This document shows, one piece after another, positions 25,475-34,448 of a DNA stretch of 64,000 nt (the stretch's first letter is position 1; each line of letters opens with the position of its first letter). Location of the stretch: positions 3,286,001 through 3,350,000 of the forward strand of contig NZ_CP048114.1 in NCBI RefSeq assembly GCF_010093025.1. Direction: 5' to 3'. The notes under the pieces were generated by a model. It was not told the DNA's origin, did not search any database, and worked only from the letters and a program-made list of their open reading frames with translations. The stretch comes from Edaphobacter sp. 12200R-103 (GTDB lineage Bacteria; Acidobacteriota; Terriglobia; Terriglobales; Acidobacteriaceae). The position numbers were made by a program, and so were the translations under genes.

Positions 25475-28143
25475 TGAATCTCTTCGCTCCGATTCGTTCT
25501 TGGTGGAGAGCGATCGCGCATCGCTCCCGGGCAGACGAGGATGTCGCAGCCGAGCTACAGTTTCACATCGACGCACATACGGAGCACCTCATCGCCTCCG
25601 GTCTATCGCCTGCTGAGGCTGCACGGCGGGCAAAGATCGAGTTTGGCCGCGTGGACGTGCAGAAGGAGAAGTACCGCGCGGCGATCGGCCTCCGTCCGTT
25701 TCACGAGATCGGAGGAGATCTGCGCTACGGCCTGCGTTCTCTCTGGCGCAATCCTTCGGTATCGCTTGCAGCGATTCTTTCGCTCGCGCTTGGCATCGGA
25801 GCAACCTCCGCGATGTTCAATGCCATCTACTCCACGCTGCTGCATCCCTTTCCATACGCGGATGCCGACCGCATCGTGAATCCCTCGCTCATCGATGAAA
25901 AACAGCCGCTGGTTCCTACGTGGTTTGCCCTCGAACCAGCGCAGTATGAAAGCTTCATCAAGGCACAATCGATCGACAGTGTTCTCGGTTTCCTGGTGCA
26001 AGGGCAACAGGAGACGGGACAGCAGTTTCCTGAAGACGTCAGCGTTGCCTTTGTCACACCGAATATGAATGACTTTCTCGGTGTGCCCGCAATGCTGGGC
26101 CGTGGCATGCGTCTCTCCGACGGCAAGCAGGATGTCATTGTGCTCGGCTATAAGTACTGGCAACGACGCTTTGGCGGAGATCGTGCCGTCATCGGTCACA
26201 CGCTGAACCTGGATAACACCGTCTTCACCATCATCGGTGTCATGCCGCCGCGCTTCACCTTCACCGAGACAGTGGGGAACGTCGATGCATATATCCCCTG
26301 GAATGCGAAGCGCGCTCCTGCGCTTCTGCCGTGGATCAAGCTCAGACGGGGAGTCACTCCGGAAGCGGCGGATGCTGACTTTCAACCGTATCTGAACAGG
26401 TTCAAGCAGGAATCTCCTATGCACTTCCCGAAGGAGTTCCATGTGGACGTGCAGCCTATCGCGGCTCCGTACATGCATCGCACAGGCCGTACGCTGGCAC
26501 TCCTGTTTGTTTCTGTCGTTTTCCTGCTACTGATCGGCTGCGCTAATTGCTCTGTGCTTTTGCTGGCCCGGGGAGAGGCGCGGCAGCATGAGCTATCCAT
26601 CCGTTCTGCCATCGGTGCCGGGCGCTTTCGTCTGATCCGTCAACTGCTGATCGAATCGTTTGCCATCGCCTTCGCTGGTGCGGCACTTGGAACCCTGCTC
26701 GCCTACTGGCTGGCGCGTCTGCCTCTCAAGCTGATGCCCGGCGTATTCCCGCAGGAGGCCACGATTACGATGAATTGGCCGGTGCTTGGATTTTCCATTG
26801 CACTGGCTCTGCTCACTGGCGTTCTCTTTGGCCTGGCACCAGCGCTGCGCTTCTCACGACCGGATGTGTCCCACATGATGCAGACGCGCTCGCGGACCAT
26901 CAGCGCCTCTGGCGGACGATCGCTCAATCTCCTCATCGGCGCACAGATTGCTTTGACCTTCATCCTGATGGGAGTGGCAGCCGCCGCGATCACTGGATTC
27001 ATGCATATCACCTCCATGAACCTGGGTTACGATCCTCACCATGTAGGATTCCTCGGGATTCCCCTCAAGCAGGCTCCAACCAAGAACCGGGAGGCGACCG
27101 CCAGCTACATTGCCCGGCTTCGTGACACCATCGCCGCAGTTCCTGGCGTCCTCTCCGTTGGCGTAGCATCCAGCGGGATTCCGCCTTCCCAGCCCTTCGG
27201 TGGCTTCGGGACACCCGCCTCGTTTGAGCTGCTTGGACACACGGCAGATAGCGCACAGCAAGCTCTCGTGCAACTGGTCAGCCCGGAGTACTTCGCAACC
27301 CTGAAGATCCCATTACTCAGCGGCCGGCTGTGGACCCGGGACGAAAATCGCCAGGGAGACTTTGTCGCCGTCGTTAACCAGACCTTCGCGCAGCGTTATC
27401 TCGCAGACCGCAATCCCGTAGGCCAACAGCTCCGAACAGACGCGGTCAAAGACGATGGACGTCCGGCAAGCATGGCGTCCCCGAACAGCACCGACTGGCG
27501 ACAGATTCTCGGCGTCGTAGCCGACCACCGTAACAACGGATTAGAACGGCCGGTAGCGCCGGCAATCTATGTGCCGTACACCACGTTCATGTGGAACGCG
27601 ACCCAGCTCTTCATCCGTACCGCAGCACCGCCTGAAACCATGCTTCAGCCTCTGCGGCGCGCCATTCACGTTTTCAACCCGGAGCAGCGTATCGGAGGGA
27701 ACCACATCGGAACCCTCGAAGATTCCCTGAGCGTTCAGACCATCTGGATCCAACAGCACACCTTCTCCGTGTTGTTCAGCTTCTTCGGGGCATTGGCCTT
27801 ATTCCTGTCCTTGTTCGGCATCGCCAGCACCATCTTCTTCGCAACAGCCCGGCGACAGAACGAACTCGGCATACGCATGGCGCTTGGAGCCCGGCGAGGT
27901 CATATCATGTGGACTGTCTCCCGATCGACGCTTCTCACAATCTCTGTCGGGATTCTTGCAGGTCTGCTGGCGAATCTATACCTGCGCGGCCTGCTGCAGA
28001 AGTGGATGCCCGGCAATAATCATTCCCCCTGGCTCCTTCTCCCCGTGGTCGCCGTTCTGATCCTCGGGTCATCCGTCTCCTGTCTTTTACCGGCGGTCCG
28101 GGCAGCTCATGCCGATCCTATGGCCACACTGCGCAGCGAATAG
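25471..28143 (+). CDS. MacB/FtsX-type ABC transporter permease (acidobacterial orphan type)
   Basis: 890 residues. A soluble N-terminal prefix (SRADEDVAAELQFHIDAHTEHLIASGLSPAEAARRAKIEFG) precedes two copies of the MacB core-plus-FtsX unit. First membrane helix near residue 90 (VSLAAILSLALGIGATSAMFNAIY), periplasmic core domain from about 110 to 330, three helices with the motif LLLARGEARQHELSIRSAIGAGRFRLIRQLLIES, then a second core and a final three-helix set with RQNELGIRMALGARRGHI. No ATPase gene is adjacent, as is typical for these duplicated orphan permeases. Upstream padR overlaps it and probably controls it. The substrate is unknown. Confidence 0.9.
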   Translation: MMNLFAPIRSWWRAIAHRSRADEDVAAELQFHIDAHTEHLIASGLSPAEAARRAKIEFGRVDVQKEKYRAAIGLRPFHEIGGDLRYGLRSLWRNPSVSLAAILSLALGIGATSAMFNAIYSTLLHPFPYADADRIVNPSLIDEKQPLVPTWFALEPAQYESFIKAQSIDSVLGFLVQGQQETGQQFPEDVSVAFVTPNMNDFLGVPAMLGRGMRLSDGKQDVIVLGYKYWQRRFGGDRAVIGHTLNLDNTVFTIIGVMPPRFTFTETVGNVDAYIPWNAKRAPALLPWIKLRRGVTPEAADADFQPYLNRFKQESPMHFPKEFHVDVQPIAAPYMHRTGRTLALLFVSVVFLLLIGCANCSVLLLARGEARQHELSIRSAIGAGRFRLIRQLLIESFAIAFAGAALGTLLAYWLARLPLKLMPGVFPQEATITMNWPVLGFSIALALLTGVLFGLAPALRFSRPDVSHMMQTRSRTISASGGRSLNLLIGAQIALTFILMGVAAAAITGFMHITSMNLGYDPHHVGFLGIPLKQAPTKNREATASYIARLRDTIAAVPGVLSVGVASSGIPPSQPFGGFGTPASFELLGHTADSAQQALVQLVSPEYFATLKIPLLSGRLWTRDENRQGDFVAVVNQTFAQRYLADRNPVGQQLRTDAVKDDGRPASMASPNSTDWRQILGVVADHRNNGLERPVAPAIYVPYTTFMWNATQLFIRTAAPPETMLQPLRRAIHVFNPEQRIGGNHIGTLEDSLSVQTIWIQQHTFSVLFSFFGALALFLSLFGIASTIFFATARRQNELGIRMALGARRGHIMWTVSRSTLLTISVGILAGLLANLYLRGLLQKWMPGNNHSPWLLLPVVAVLILGSSVSCLLPAVRAAHADPMATLRSE

Positions 28144-28211
28144 CGAGCGCCAGAAATGGCTGGCAACAGATTCATTCCTTCCGATAGGATTGCCTCTCTG
28201 GAGGAGCACGC

Positions 28212-29972
28212 ATGCGCCTGGCTCTATTCGTGTGGTCATGGCTCCTCGTCTCTCCAGGTGCCTTTGCGCAGGCCCCGGAGACACCTACCCTTCACACCGG
28301 CGCCCAGATCGTGGTCGTCGATGTGACGGTGCTCGATCAGCATGGAGACCCGGTCCATCACCTGAAACCAACGAACTTCACGCTTCTTGAGAACGGCACG
28401 CCTCAGGCCGTCTCCCAGTTTGAGGAACACATGGCAACCGACGCGGCCAGAGTTGCCGCCGCGCCAGCGCTGGGGCCCGGCACGTACACCAACTTCCCCT
28501 TTGCTCCTGAAGATTCCGCCAGCAATATCCTTTTGTTCGACACGCTGAACACCCCGGAGTCCGATCAGGCCATGGCCCGCCAGAAGCTGATCGCCTTCGT
28601 CAAGGCGGCCAGACCGGGAACACGGCTCGCCGTCTTTACGCTTTCGACGCGGCTCACCCTCTTACAGGGCTTTACCTCCGACTCCGCACTTCTGCTGGCA
28701 GCTGTCAGCAAGAGCACGAAGGTGCAGAGCTCCCCTGTGCTTCCCGAGAGCATCGGCGCGGAAGAATCTCTCTCGAGCACGGTCAGGATTCCATCCGCCG
28801 AGATCAAAGGAACGATGCGTCAGGGGGAAGCCATGCAGACGACGGCACAGAACCGGTTACGCGTCCTGACCACGCTGCGTGCGATGAACCAGCTTGCCCG
28901 TTACCTCTCCGGGATTCCAGGAAGGAAAAACCTTGTATGGCTCTCGGGCTCGTTCCCTCTGAACGTGCTTCCCAATGCCGGGCTGAAGAACGGCTTTGGA
29001 GCTACGGACTCGTTTGAGTCCGAGATGCATGAGACCGCGAATCTTTTCGCGCGCAGCCAGGTTGCCATCTATCCGGTCGACCTTCACGGCCTTCAGAACA
29101 GCGCCCTCTCCGATGCCTCTTCCGGGAAATATGTCTTCGGCTCGCTGAGCGTGCAGAGCGATGTCGATGCCTTCTCCAACCAGAAGCTGGACGAACAAGG
29201 CACCATGCGCCAGCTTGCCGAATCGACGGGAGGCAAAGCCTACGTCAACACAAACGACCTGAAGGACTCCATCGGGAAGGCCCTCGACAACGGCGCAAAC
29301 TACTACACGCTCATCTACAGCCCGACCGACAAAGAGAAGACGGGGTACCGCAGGATCGAGGTTCGTCTTCCTGCAGGCAACTACAGTCTCTCCTATCGCC
29401 GCGGCTACTACGTCGATGATCCTGCTTCGAAGAAAGGAGTCGCCAGCAATGCTGACAAAAAAGCGCTGCCGCCTCCTGATCCAATGCACGTGGCGATGCA
29501 GTACGGCGCGCCTCCGCCCAGCCAGATTCTCTTCAAGGCGCTCGTCGTCGCCGATGCCAGATCCAGCGACAAGCTGGCAGAAGGAAACATCGTCGCGAGC
29601 AAATCGAAGCCTCCGTATCGGCTGGTCACGATCGCCTATGCGGCCAATCCCGGCGACATCACCATGCCCGCGCGCGAGGATGGCACGCGTCACGTCGATC
29701 TGGAGTTCGTGGCTCTCGTCTACGATCGCGACGGAAAGCTCTTTATCCAGCAGTCGAACCGCATCAACGTCTTTGCCAGACCGGAAGCTGTCCGGGACTT
29801 CCTGCGAGAAGGTGTGCGCTATCAGCAGCAGATCGCTGTCCCGGCGAAGGGCGAATACTATGTCCGTTCTGGAATTCACGACCTGATCGGGGACAAGATC
29901 GGGGCCATTGAGATCCCGGCGTCCTCCATTGCATCTGCCCCCTCGCCGTCCGGTCAGATGTCCGCAAAGTAG
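28212..29972 (+). CDS. Secreted VWFA-related protein
   Basis: 586 residues with a signal peptide (MRLALFVWSWLLVSPGAFA). Residues about 35-75 have the pattern of an acidobacterial VWFA-related protein (IVVVDVTVLDQHGDPVHHLKPTNFTLLENGTPQAVSQFEE). The von Willebrand A region follows (ILLFDTLNTPESDQ, where the MIDAS is altered, then ARPGTRLAVFTLSTRLTLLQGFT and GRKNLVWLSGSFP). The C-terminal part is a beta-rich domain without a name. The role is unknown; such proteins are periplasmic or secreted. It follows the permease gene by 68 bases on the same strand with its own GGAG. Confidence 0.85.
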   Translation: MRLALFVWSWLLVSPGAFAQAPETPTLHTGAQIVVVDVTVLDQHGDPVHHLKPTNFTLLENGTPQAVSQFEEHMATDAARVAAAPALGPGTYTNFPFAPEDSASNILLFDTLNTPESDQAMARQKLIAFVKAARPGTRLAVFTLSTRLTLLQGFTSDSALLLAAVSKSTKVQSSPVLPESIGAEESLSSTVRIPSAEIKGTMRQGEAMQTTAQNRLRVLTTLRAMNQLARYLSGIPGRKNLVWLSGSFPLNVLPNAGLKNGFGATDSFESEMHETANLFARSQVAIYPVDLHGLQNSALSDASSGKYVFGSLSVQSDVDAFSNQKLDEQGTMRQLAESTGGKAYVNTNDLKDSIGKALDNGANYYTLIYSPTDKEKTGYRRIEVRLPAGNYSLSYRRGYYVDDPASKKGVASNADKKALPPPDPMHVAMQYGAPPPSQILFKALVVADARSSDKLAEGNIVASKSKPPYRLVTIAYAANPGDITMPAREDGTRHVDLEFVALVYDRDGKLFIQQSNRINVFARPEAVRDFLREGVRYQQQIAVPAKGEYYVRSGIHDLIGDKIGAIEIPASSIASAPSPSGQMSAK

Positions 29973-30005
29973 TAGAGCCTGCGTCCGGCACACAAAAGGC
30001 AAGCC

Positions 30006-30049
30006 ACAGATCCTTCGACTCGCCCTTCGGGCTTCGCTCAGGACGACAC
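30006..30049 (-). repeat. R2 repeat
   Basis: CAGATCCTTCGACTCG, inner hairpin CCCTTCGGG, CTTCGCTCAGGACGACAC: an R2 in inverse orientation. Confidence 0.85.
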
Positions 30050-30122
30050 GATTGTCAGGTGAGGGAGGCGCACTGTGCGGCGATCATGCCGGGCCTCGCA
30101 GCTTTTCAGTTTCACGCGCTGC

Positions 30123-30165
30123 GCATCCTGCAACCCCACCTTAGCTTCGCGACGGTGGGGCACCC
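30123..30165 (+). repeat. R1 palindromic repeat, copy 5
   Basis: ATCCTGCAACCCCACCTTAG, CTTCGCGACGGTGGGGCACCCGG; one base of the right arm differs (GACGG). Confidence 0.85.
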
Positions 30166-30210
30166 GGTCTGGTGGCTACGCGGAGTTTCTAGACCGATTA
30201 TCCTGAAACC

Positions 30211-30804
30211 ATGTGCCGGCGAGCCCTGTCCCTCTGCACTTTTCTGTTCACGATCTTCGTCATCCCCACGCACGCCACAGAGGTCCACATCTCTGCCCAG
30301 GCGCTTGAGCGCACCCTCCAGACGCAGCTCTTCAATGGTCCCGATGGCCGCTACTATCTGCGCGGAGACGCGAAATCCGCCTGCTACGTCTACGCGGAGA
30401 AGCCGCGCATCACCTTCAATCAGGATCGCGTCGTCGTCCACGTCCACACCCGCGCCAAGCTGGGCACTGGCGTTTATGGCAACTGTGTCGGTGTCTCCCT
30501 CACCCGCGATGTCGATGTCTCCGTGCTTCCTGACGCGCAGAGCGAGACCATCGGTTTTCGCGATGCGCGGATCGACCGGCTCAGCAACTCGCGCGAGCTC
30601 AACTTCCTGCTGGAACCGTTTCTGGAGCATCAGCTCCCGCAGCAGCTCAAGGTCAATGCCGCCACGCTGATGCGTCAGCTTCTCACCAAATCCGCCGAGA
30701 CCACCGGCTATGCCATCACGCTCGATAACCTGAAGATCCATTCCATGATCGTTCAAAACAATCTGCTGGTCCTCGATGTCGACACCATCCTGAGCGTGCG
30801 CTGA
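30211..30804 (+). CDS. Secreted protein of unknown function
   Basis: 197 residues with an N-terminal signal peptide (RALSLCTFLFTIFVIPTHA). The mature part starts TEVHISAQALERTLQTQLF, has a central beta-rich block with ITFNQDRVVVHVHTRAKLG, and ends in a strand-like ILSVR. The layout (amphipathic start, repeated beta strands) recalls small periplasmic lipid-binding folds, but I cannot assign a family. Two Cys in the mature part (near 61 and 88) could form a disulphide. It is a single gene bounded by repeats. Confidence 0.65.
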   Translation: MCRRALSLCTFLFTIFVIPTHATEVHISAQALERTLQTQLFNGPDGRYYLRGDAKSACYVYAEKPRITFNQDRVVVHVHTRAKLGTGVYGNCVGVSLTRDVDVSVLPDAQSETIGFRDARIDRLSNSRELNFLLEPFLEHQLPQQLKVNAATLMRQLLTKSAETTGYAITLDNLKIHSMIVQNNLLVLDVDTILSVR

Positions 30805-30990
30805 TACGTCGAGACAGGATCGCAGTCTAGGTCGTATCCTCATCGATCTGCACTCCGATCACACTTGTCCCAACGATGCCATCCTGTCGGTTGCGCAGGA
30901 TAGGGCCGTGGCCAGGAGATACATTCCTGAGTGGCCCAGAAGATCCATTCCATCGTAGTTAGGAGATACAGTGCTTCGCCGTCGCGTGAA

Positions 30991-31038
30991 GTGTCATCCT
31001 GAGCGAAGCGCGCCAGCGCGAAGTCGAAGGATGACACC
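30991..31038 (+). repeat. R2 repeat with altered right end
   Basis: GTGTCATCCTGAGCGAAGCG, CGCCAGCGCG, AAGTCGAAGGATGACACC: here the element ends in its own inverted start (ATGACAC), giving a closed palindrome. Confidence 0.75.
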
Positions 31039-31103
31039 TCCGGAAAGGCTGCTAAAGAAACTGCCCTGGTGATTCTCCCAGCCAAAGCGAGATAGCTGGC
31101 AGT

Positions 31104-32297
31104 CTAGTGTTGCGCAAAGCCGCTGTTGATGGCGTCCAGCAGGATGTTATCGGGGTCTCCGCTGTACTGCCAGAACATGATGCCGCCCAGGTGGTGGCGT
31201 CTCACGTAGGCGGTGCGCGCTTTCTCCGCTTCGGCGTCGTTGTAGGTAATGAAGGTTCCCGACTGCGCGTTGTAGAGGTAGGGGGCCTCGGCCACGGGAT
31301 CCCAGTACCGTACAAAACCGTTGGCATTAACCAGTGGCGCGACCTGCCAGAATAGGATGTCGCTGCCCTTGCCGGTCACCGGCTGCCAGAGGCCGTGATT
31401 GGCAGGCCCCACACCCGTCCAGCGACGACCGTAGAACGGAACGCCGATCACCAGCTTGCGGCGCAGAACGCCCGCCTTCAGGTTCATCTTCACAGCGTCG
31501 TCGATCGAGATCTGCTTCGGGTCCTGCGGGTTGGTGTACAGCGGTGAGTCGTGCCCCGTATTCTTCTCCCGGGCCGAATACCAGTCGTAGCACATCATGT
31601 TTACGCTGGTCATCCACTTCGCCGCCTTGCCCATCTCGGTATTGTCCAGCCACTTCTGGGTGGCGCCTGTCGCAGACGAAGTCACAAGCTGGCGCCCCAG
31701 CGGCTTCTCCTCCCTGTCGAACCGCCGCCGGAGATCACGCAGCACCAGCGTGTAGTTCTGTTTGTCCTCCGGTCCAACCTTCATCCCGGCGGTATGCGTG
31801 TATCCGGGATACTCCCAGTCCACGTCGATCCCATCCAGGTTGAATCTCTCGATCATCGCCATCGCGCTGTCGACGAACTTCTTTCGTCCCTCCGCCGTCG
31901 ACGCCATCTCCGAGAAGCCGGCAGATCCTGAGCCTCCACCTACGGAGAGAATCACCTGCAGCTGCGGATTCTGCTGTTTCAGGCTTACAAGCGCGCGCAG
32001 GTTGTCGCCATCATGATCGCGGCGCTCGGAGATGACGCCGTCCTTCAGCATGAAAAAGGCGTAGTTGATGCGCGTCAGCTTCGCGGCCGCAATCGTCGTC
32101 GGGTCCAGCAGCGCTCCGGGCTGCGGCGCCATCACGTATGCCACAACCTCGTAACGGGGACGTTTGGGAACCGTGCCATAGGCAGCGGCGCAGACAGAGA
32201 AGCAGAGCAGAGCGGAGAGAAAGTGACGAAGTCGCAACGAAAGATCCTGCCTGAAGAAGATGCTGACAAGTATCCACCAGCGATTGGCTGGGAGCAT
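31104..32297 (-). CDS. Glycoside hydrolase family 18 chitinase-like enzyme
   Basis: 397 residues. After a basic N-terminus comes a hydrophobic export signal (about residues 24-41), so the true start may be a few codons further in. GH18 marks: LQVILSVGGGSGSAGF, the catalytic FNLDGIDVDWEYPG (D-x-x-D-x-D-x-E, acid/base Glu), VNMMCYDWYS, KLVIGVPFYGRRW and the closing GGIMFWQYSGD. The family cleaves beta-1,4 GlcNAc bonds of chitin or related glycans outside the cytoplasm. Its products could enter the NagA route at the start of the window, an inference from function only. Confidence 0.93.
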   Translation of the reverse strand: MLPANRWWILVSIFFRQDLSLRLRHFLSALLCFSVCAAAYGTVPKRPRYEVVAYVMAPQPGALLDPTTIAAAKLTRINYAFFMLKDGVISERRDHDGDNLRALVSLKQQNPQLQVILSVGGGSGSAGFSEMASTAEGRKKFVDSAMAMIERFNLDGIDVDWEYPGYTHTAGMKVGPEDKQNYTLVLRDLRRRFDREEKPLGRQLVTSSATGATQKWLDNTEMGKAAKWMTSVNMMCYDWYSAREKNTGHDSPLYTNPQDPKQISIDDAVKMNLKAGVLRRKLVIGVPFYGRRWTGVGPANHGLWQPVTGKGSDILFWQVAPLVNANGFVRYWDPVAEAPYLYNAQSGTFITYNDAEAEKARTAYVRRHHLGGIMFWQYSGDPDNILLDAINSGFAQH

Positions 32298-32429
32298 AGG
32301 CCGGAAGGCCTATCGCATGGCTGGATGGGTGCCGATGCTGAGGATTGATTGAAATGCTGTGTTCTGTATCTCAAATCTGATCGCAGATAGTTTCCTCGGA
32401 GATGCTGATTGGGATGATGCCTCGCGGGC

Positions 32430-32595
32430 GTATCCACATAGAGCTGCTTTCCGTGGTGTCATCCTGAGCGGAGCGCGTCAGCGCAGAGTCGAAGGATCTG
32501 CGGTGCGGGATCCGTAGTGGGCCGCAAACAGACCGCAGATCCTTCGACTGCGCTTCCCGCGATAAGGCCGCGTGAAGCTTCGCTCAGGATGACAC
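32430..32595 (+). repeat. R2 pair, head to head, with long left flank
   Basis: GTATCCACATAGAGC, TTTCCGTGG, GTGTCATCCTGAGCGGAGC to GAAGGATCTGCGG, then an inverse copy GACCGCAGATCCTTCG to CTCAGGATGACACC, which holds CCCGCGATAAGGCCGCG as its inner part. Confidence 0.85.
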
Positions 32596-32622
32596 CTTCC
32601 TGGAGAAGCCCCGCAGTGGGTT

Positions 32623-32688
32623 CTCCGAATCGACTGCCATCGTGCATTTTCGGGCGACCGTGATCGGACTCCAGGGATAGGTGGATAC
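32623..32688 (-). repeat. R4 repeat, copy 2
   Basis: The reverse complement reads GTATCCACCTATCCC to GGCAGTCGATTCGGAG, matching the copy at 24005-24070 with about ten substitutions and no gaps. Confidence 0.75.
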
Positions 32689-32701
32689 CCAGGCTCCCTG
32701 C

Positions 32702-32747
32702 CTGCTGCAAAGCCCACCTTAGCTTCGCGAAGGTGGGGCAACCGGTT
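32702..32747 (+). repeat. R1 palindromic repeat, copy 6
   Basis: CTGCTGCAAAGCCCACCTTAG, CTTCGCGAAGGTGGGGCAACCGGTTT. It supplies the stop and last codons of the endonuclease III gene (ending VAPPSRS). Confidence 0.88.
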
Positions 32748-33462
32748 TCGGGTCTGCGTGGGGAACATGCTTCTGCCCATAGGGACACAGCTTCAGCAGC
32801 GGGCACTCGGGACACTTCGGCTCTGAGAAGGTGCATATCTTCTGTCCAAGCTGCTTGATCAGTTGATGGTGCTCGTCGAGCATCTCGGCAGTCCATGTCT
32901 CCGGGACCATCCGCATTAGGCGCTCTTCGGTCGTTGCTGCATCCGCTCTCGGAGTCAGACCCAGCCGTTGGGTCACGCGCAGGTGATGCGAATCGACGCA
33001 TAAGGCCTTGCGCCGCAGCGTCGAAAAGTTGACCACCGCCGCACTCGTCTTCGGACCTACGCCGGGAAACTGCTCCAGCCAGGCGCGAATCTTGTCGGTG
33101 CGATAGCGTGCCAGGAAGTCCAGCGTCAGACTTCCGTATCGCAGGGTGATGCTTTCGAGCGCAGCCTTCAACTGAACCGCCTTCTGCTCCGGGAACGAGA
33201 CATCGCGGATTGCGTCCTCGATCTCGGATACCTGAGCGTCGCGCAGGTTCTCCCAGGTTCCAAACCGCGCGCGAAGCTGGCGGACCACCTGGTAGGTCAT
33301 CTCCGTCTTCGTCCGCGAAGAGAGCAGCGAGTAGATGAACTGCGATAGCGGATCCCAGGGCTCGCGAGGCTTCTGCTCACCAAAGTAGCTGAGAAGCAGG
33401 CGATGAATATGTGCGAGCCGGTCGTCCGGTTCAGTGTGATTTTGGAAGAGGGAAGCCATCAT
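32719..33462 (-). CDS. nth: Endonuclease III-like DNA glycosylase/AP lyase
   Basis: 247 residues; the start is ATGATG, so 33459 is equally possible. The HhH-GPD fold is clear: LSSRTKTEMTYQVVRQL, the helix-hairpin-helix PGVGPKTSAAVVNF with the catalytic Lys, VDSHHLRVTQRLGL with the catalytic Asp, and the [4Fe-4S] loop C-x6-C-x2-C-x5-C (CTFSEPKCPECPLLKLC). It removes oxidised pyrimidines and nicks the site. The C-terminus runs into an R1 repeat, ending VAPPSRS. The family normally stops soon after the last Cys, so about twenty residues are extra. Confidence 0.93.
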   Translation of the reverse strand: MMASLFQNHTEPDDRLAHIHRLLLSYFGEQKPREPWDPLSQFIYSLLSSRTKTEMTYQVVRQLRARFGTWENLRDAQVSEIEDAIRDVSFPEQKAVQLKAALESITLRYGSLTLDFLARYRTDKIRAWLEQFPGVGPKTSAAVVNFSTLRRKALCVDSHHLRVTQRLGLTPRADAATTEERLMRMVPETWTAEMLDEHHQLIKQLGQKICTFSEPKCPECPLLKLCPYGQKHVPHADPKPVAPPSRS

Positions 33463-33584
33463 TACGTCTGTATTAAGCTTACGCGGAGAATGTCCATCCC
33501 TTCGGTAAAGGCGAGAGGACGCTTTTTGGTGGTGGATGCAGAAGACGTGGTCCCATTCGAGCAGACAGTGCCCATTCGACCATA

Positions 33585-33633
33585 AACCGGGTGCCCCATC
33601 TTCGCGGCGAAGCCGCTAAGGTGGGTTTGCAGA
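33585..33633 (-). repeat. R1 palindromic repeat, copy 7, long-loop variant
   Basis: AACCGGGTGCCCCATCTTCG, CGGCGAAGCCGCTAAGGTGGG, TTTGCAGA. The loop holds an additional inverted GCGGC/GCCGC. Confidence 0.88.
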
Positions 33634-33731
33634 ATACCTCCCGAGGCATTCCTGGCCTACCGGCACAATACAGGGACTCTTCGCCTGCGGCTTAGAATGA
33701 CGGACTGGGTTTGCTTCGGAGAAAGACGATG

Positions 33732-34385
33732 CTACTGGCGGACTGTGGCCTCTACGCCAGCGGGCGCCAGCTTGCGGCGCTCCGTCTCCAGGTAGGTGTA
33801 GCGGATGCGGTGAATGACCGTAATGGTCGAGAAGATGGCCAGCACCCATAGCGCTGCCGCCATCACGCCCCAGCGGTTGCAGAGCGCGCCCAGGATGACG
33901 CAGACGATGCGCTCCGGGCGTTCCATGAAGCCGACCTTGCAGCTTCCGATCAGCGCCTCGGCGCGGGCGCGGGTATAGCTGACCATCAGGCAGGCGGTCA
34001 TCACAAAGGCCACCAGGCCCACGTAGAAGAGACGGTTGCCACGAGCGTAGTAGACCAGCAGGCCGAAGAAGATGGCGACGTCGGAGTAGCGGTCGATCAC
34101 CGAGTCGAAGAAGGCCCCGAAGACGGAGACCTGGTTGGTCTGCCGGGCCACGCGGCCGTCCACCATGTCGAAGATGCCGGCGCCGATGATGGTCAGGCCG
34201 GCATAGAGGAACATGCGGTCGGCGTGCGGGCCGCGGGCAAATCCGAAGAACAGCGCGGCAACAATATTAATGATCAGGCCGATGAAGGTCAGGGTGTTCG
34301 GAGAGATACGGGACAGCGCCAGACCGTTTACGATCTTCTGCAACAGCCAGCCGCTGCCTTTCCCAAATGCGCCCGTCCAGGTCAA
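33732..34385 (-). CDS. CDP-alcohol phosphatidyltransferase
   Basis: 217 residues starting with TTG at 34385, with GAGG six bases before it. The full family signature D-x2-D-G-x2-A-R-x8-G-x3-D-x3-D is present as DMVDGRVARQTNQVSVFGAFFDSVIDR (near residue 73). Several membrane helices surround it. It transfers a phosphatidyl group from CDP-diacylglycerol to an alcohol such as glycerol-3-phosphate or inositol phosphate in the inner membrane. The exact acceptor cannot be told; PgsA or a phosphoinositol synthase are the candidates. It is followed by an R1 repeat. Confidence 0.85.
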   Translation of the reverse strand: MTWTGAFGKGSGWLLQKIVNGLALSRISPNTLTFIGLIINIVAALFFGFARGPHADRMFLYAGLTIIGAGIFDMVDGRVARQTNQVSVFGAFFDSVIDRYSDVAIFFGLLVYYARGNRLFYVGLVAFVMTACLMVSYTRARAEALIGSCKVGFMERPERIVCVILGALCNRWGVMAAALWVLAIFSTITVIHRIRYTYLETERRKLAPAGVEATVRQ

Positions 34386-34448
34386 CCTTATCCTCGTGCC
34401 AGTTCGATCTATCTATATCCATGCGGCGCGAAACCGCTGGGTTTTTCT

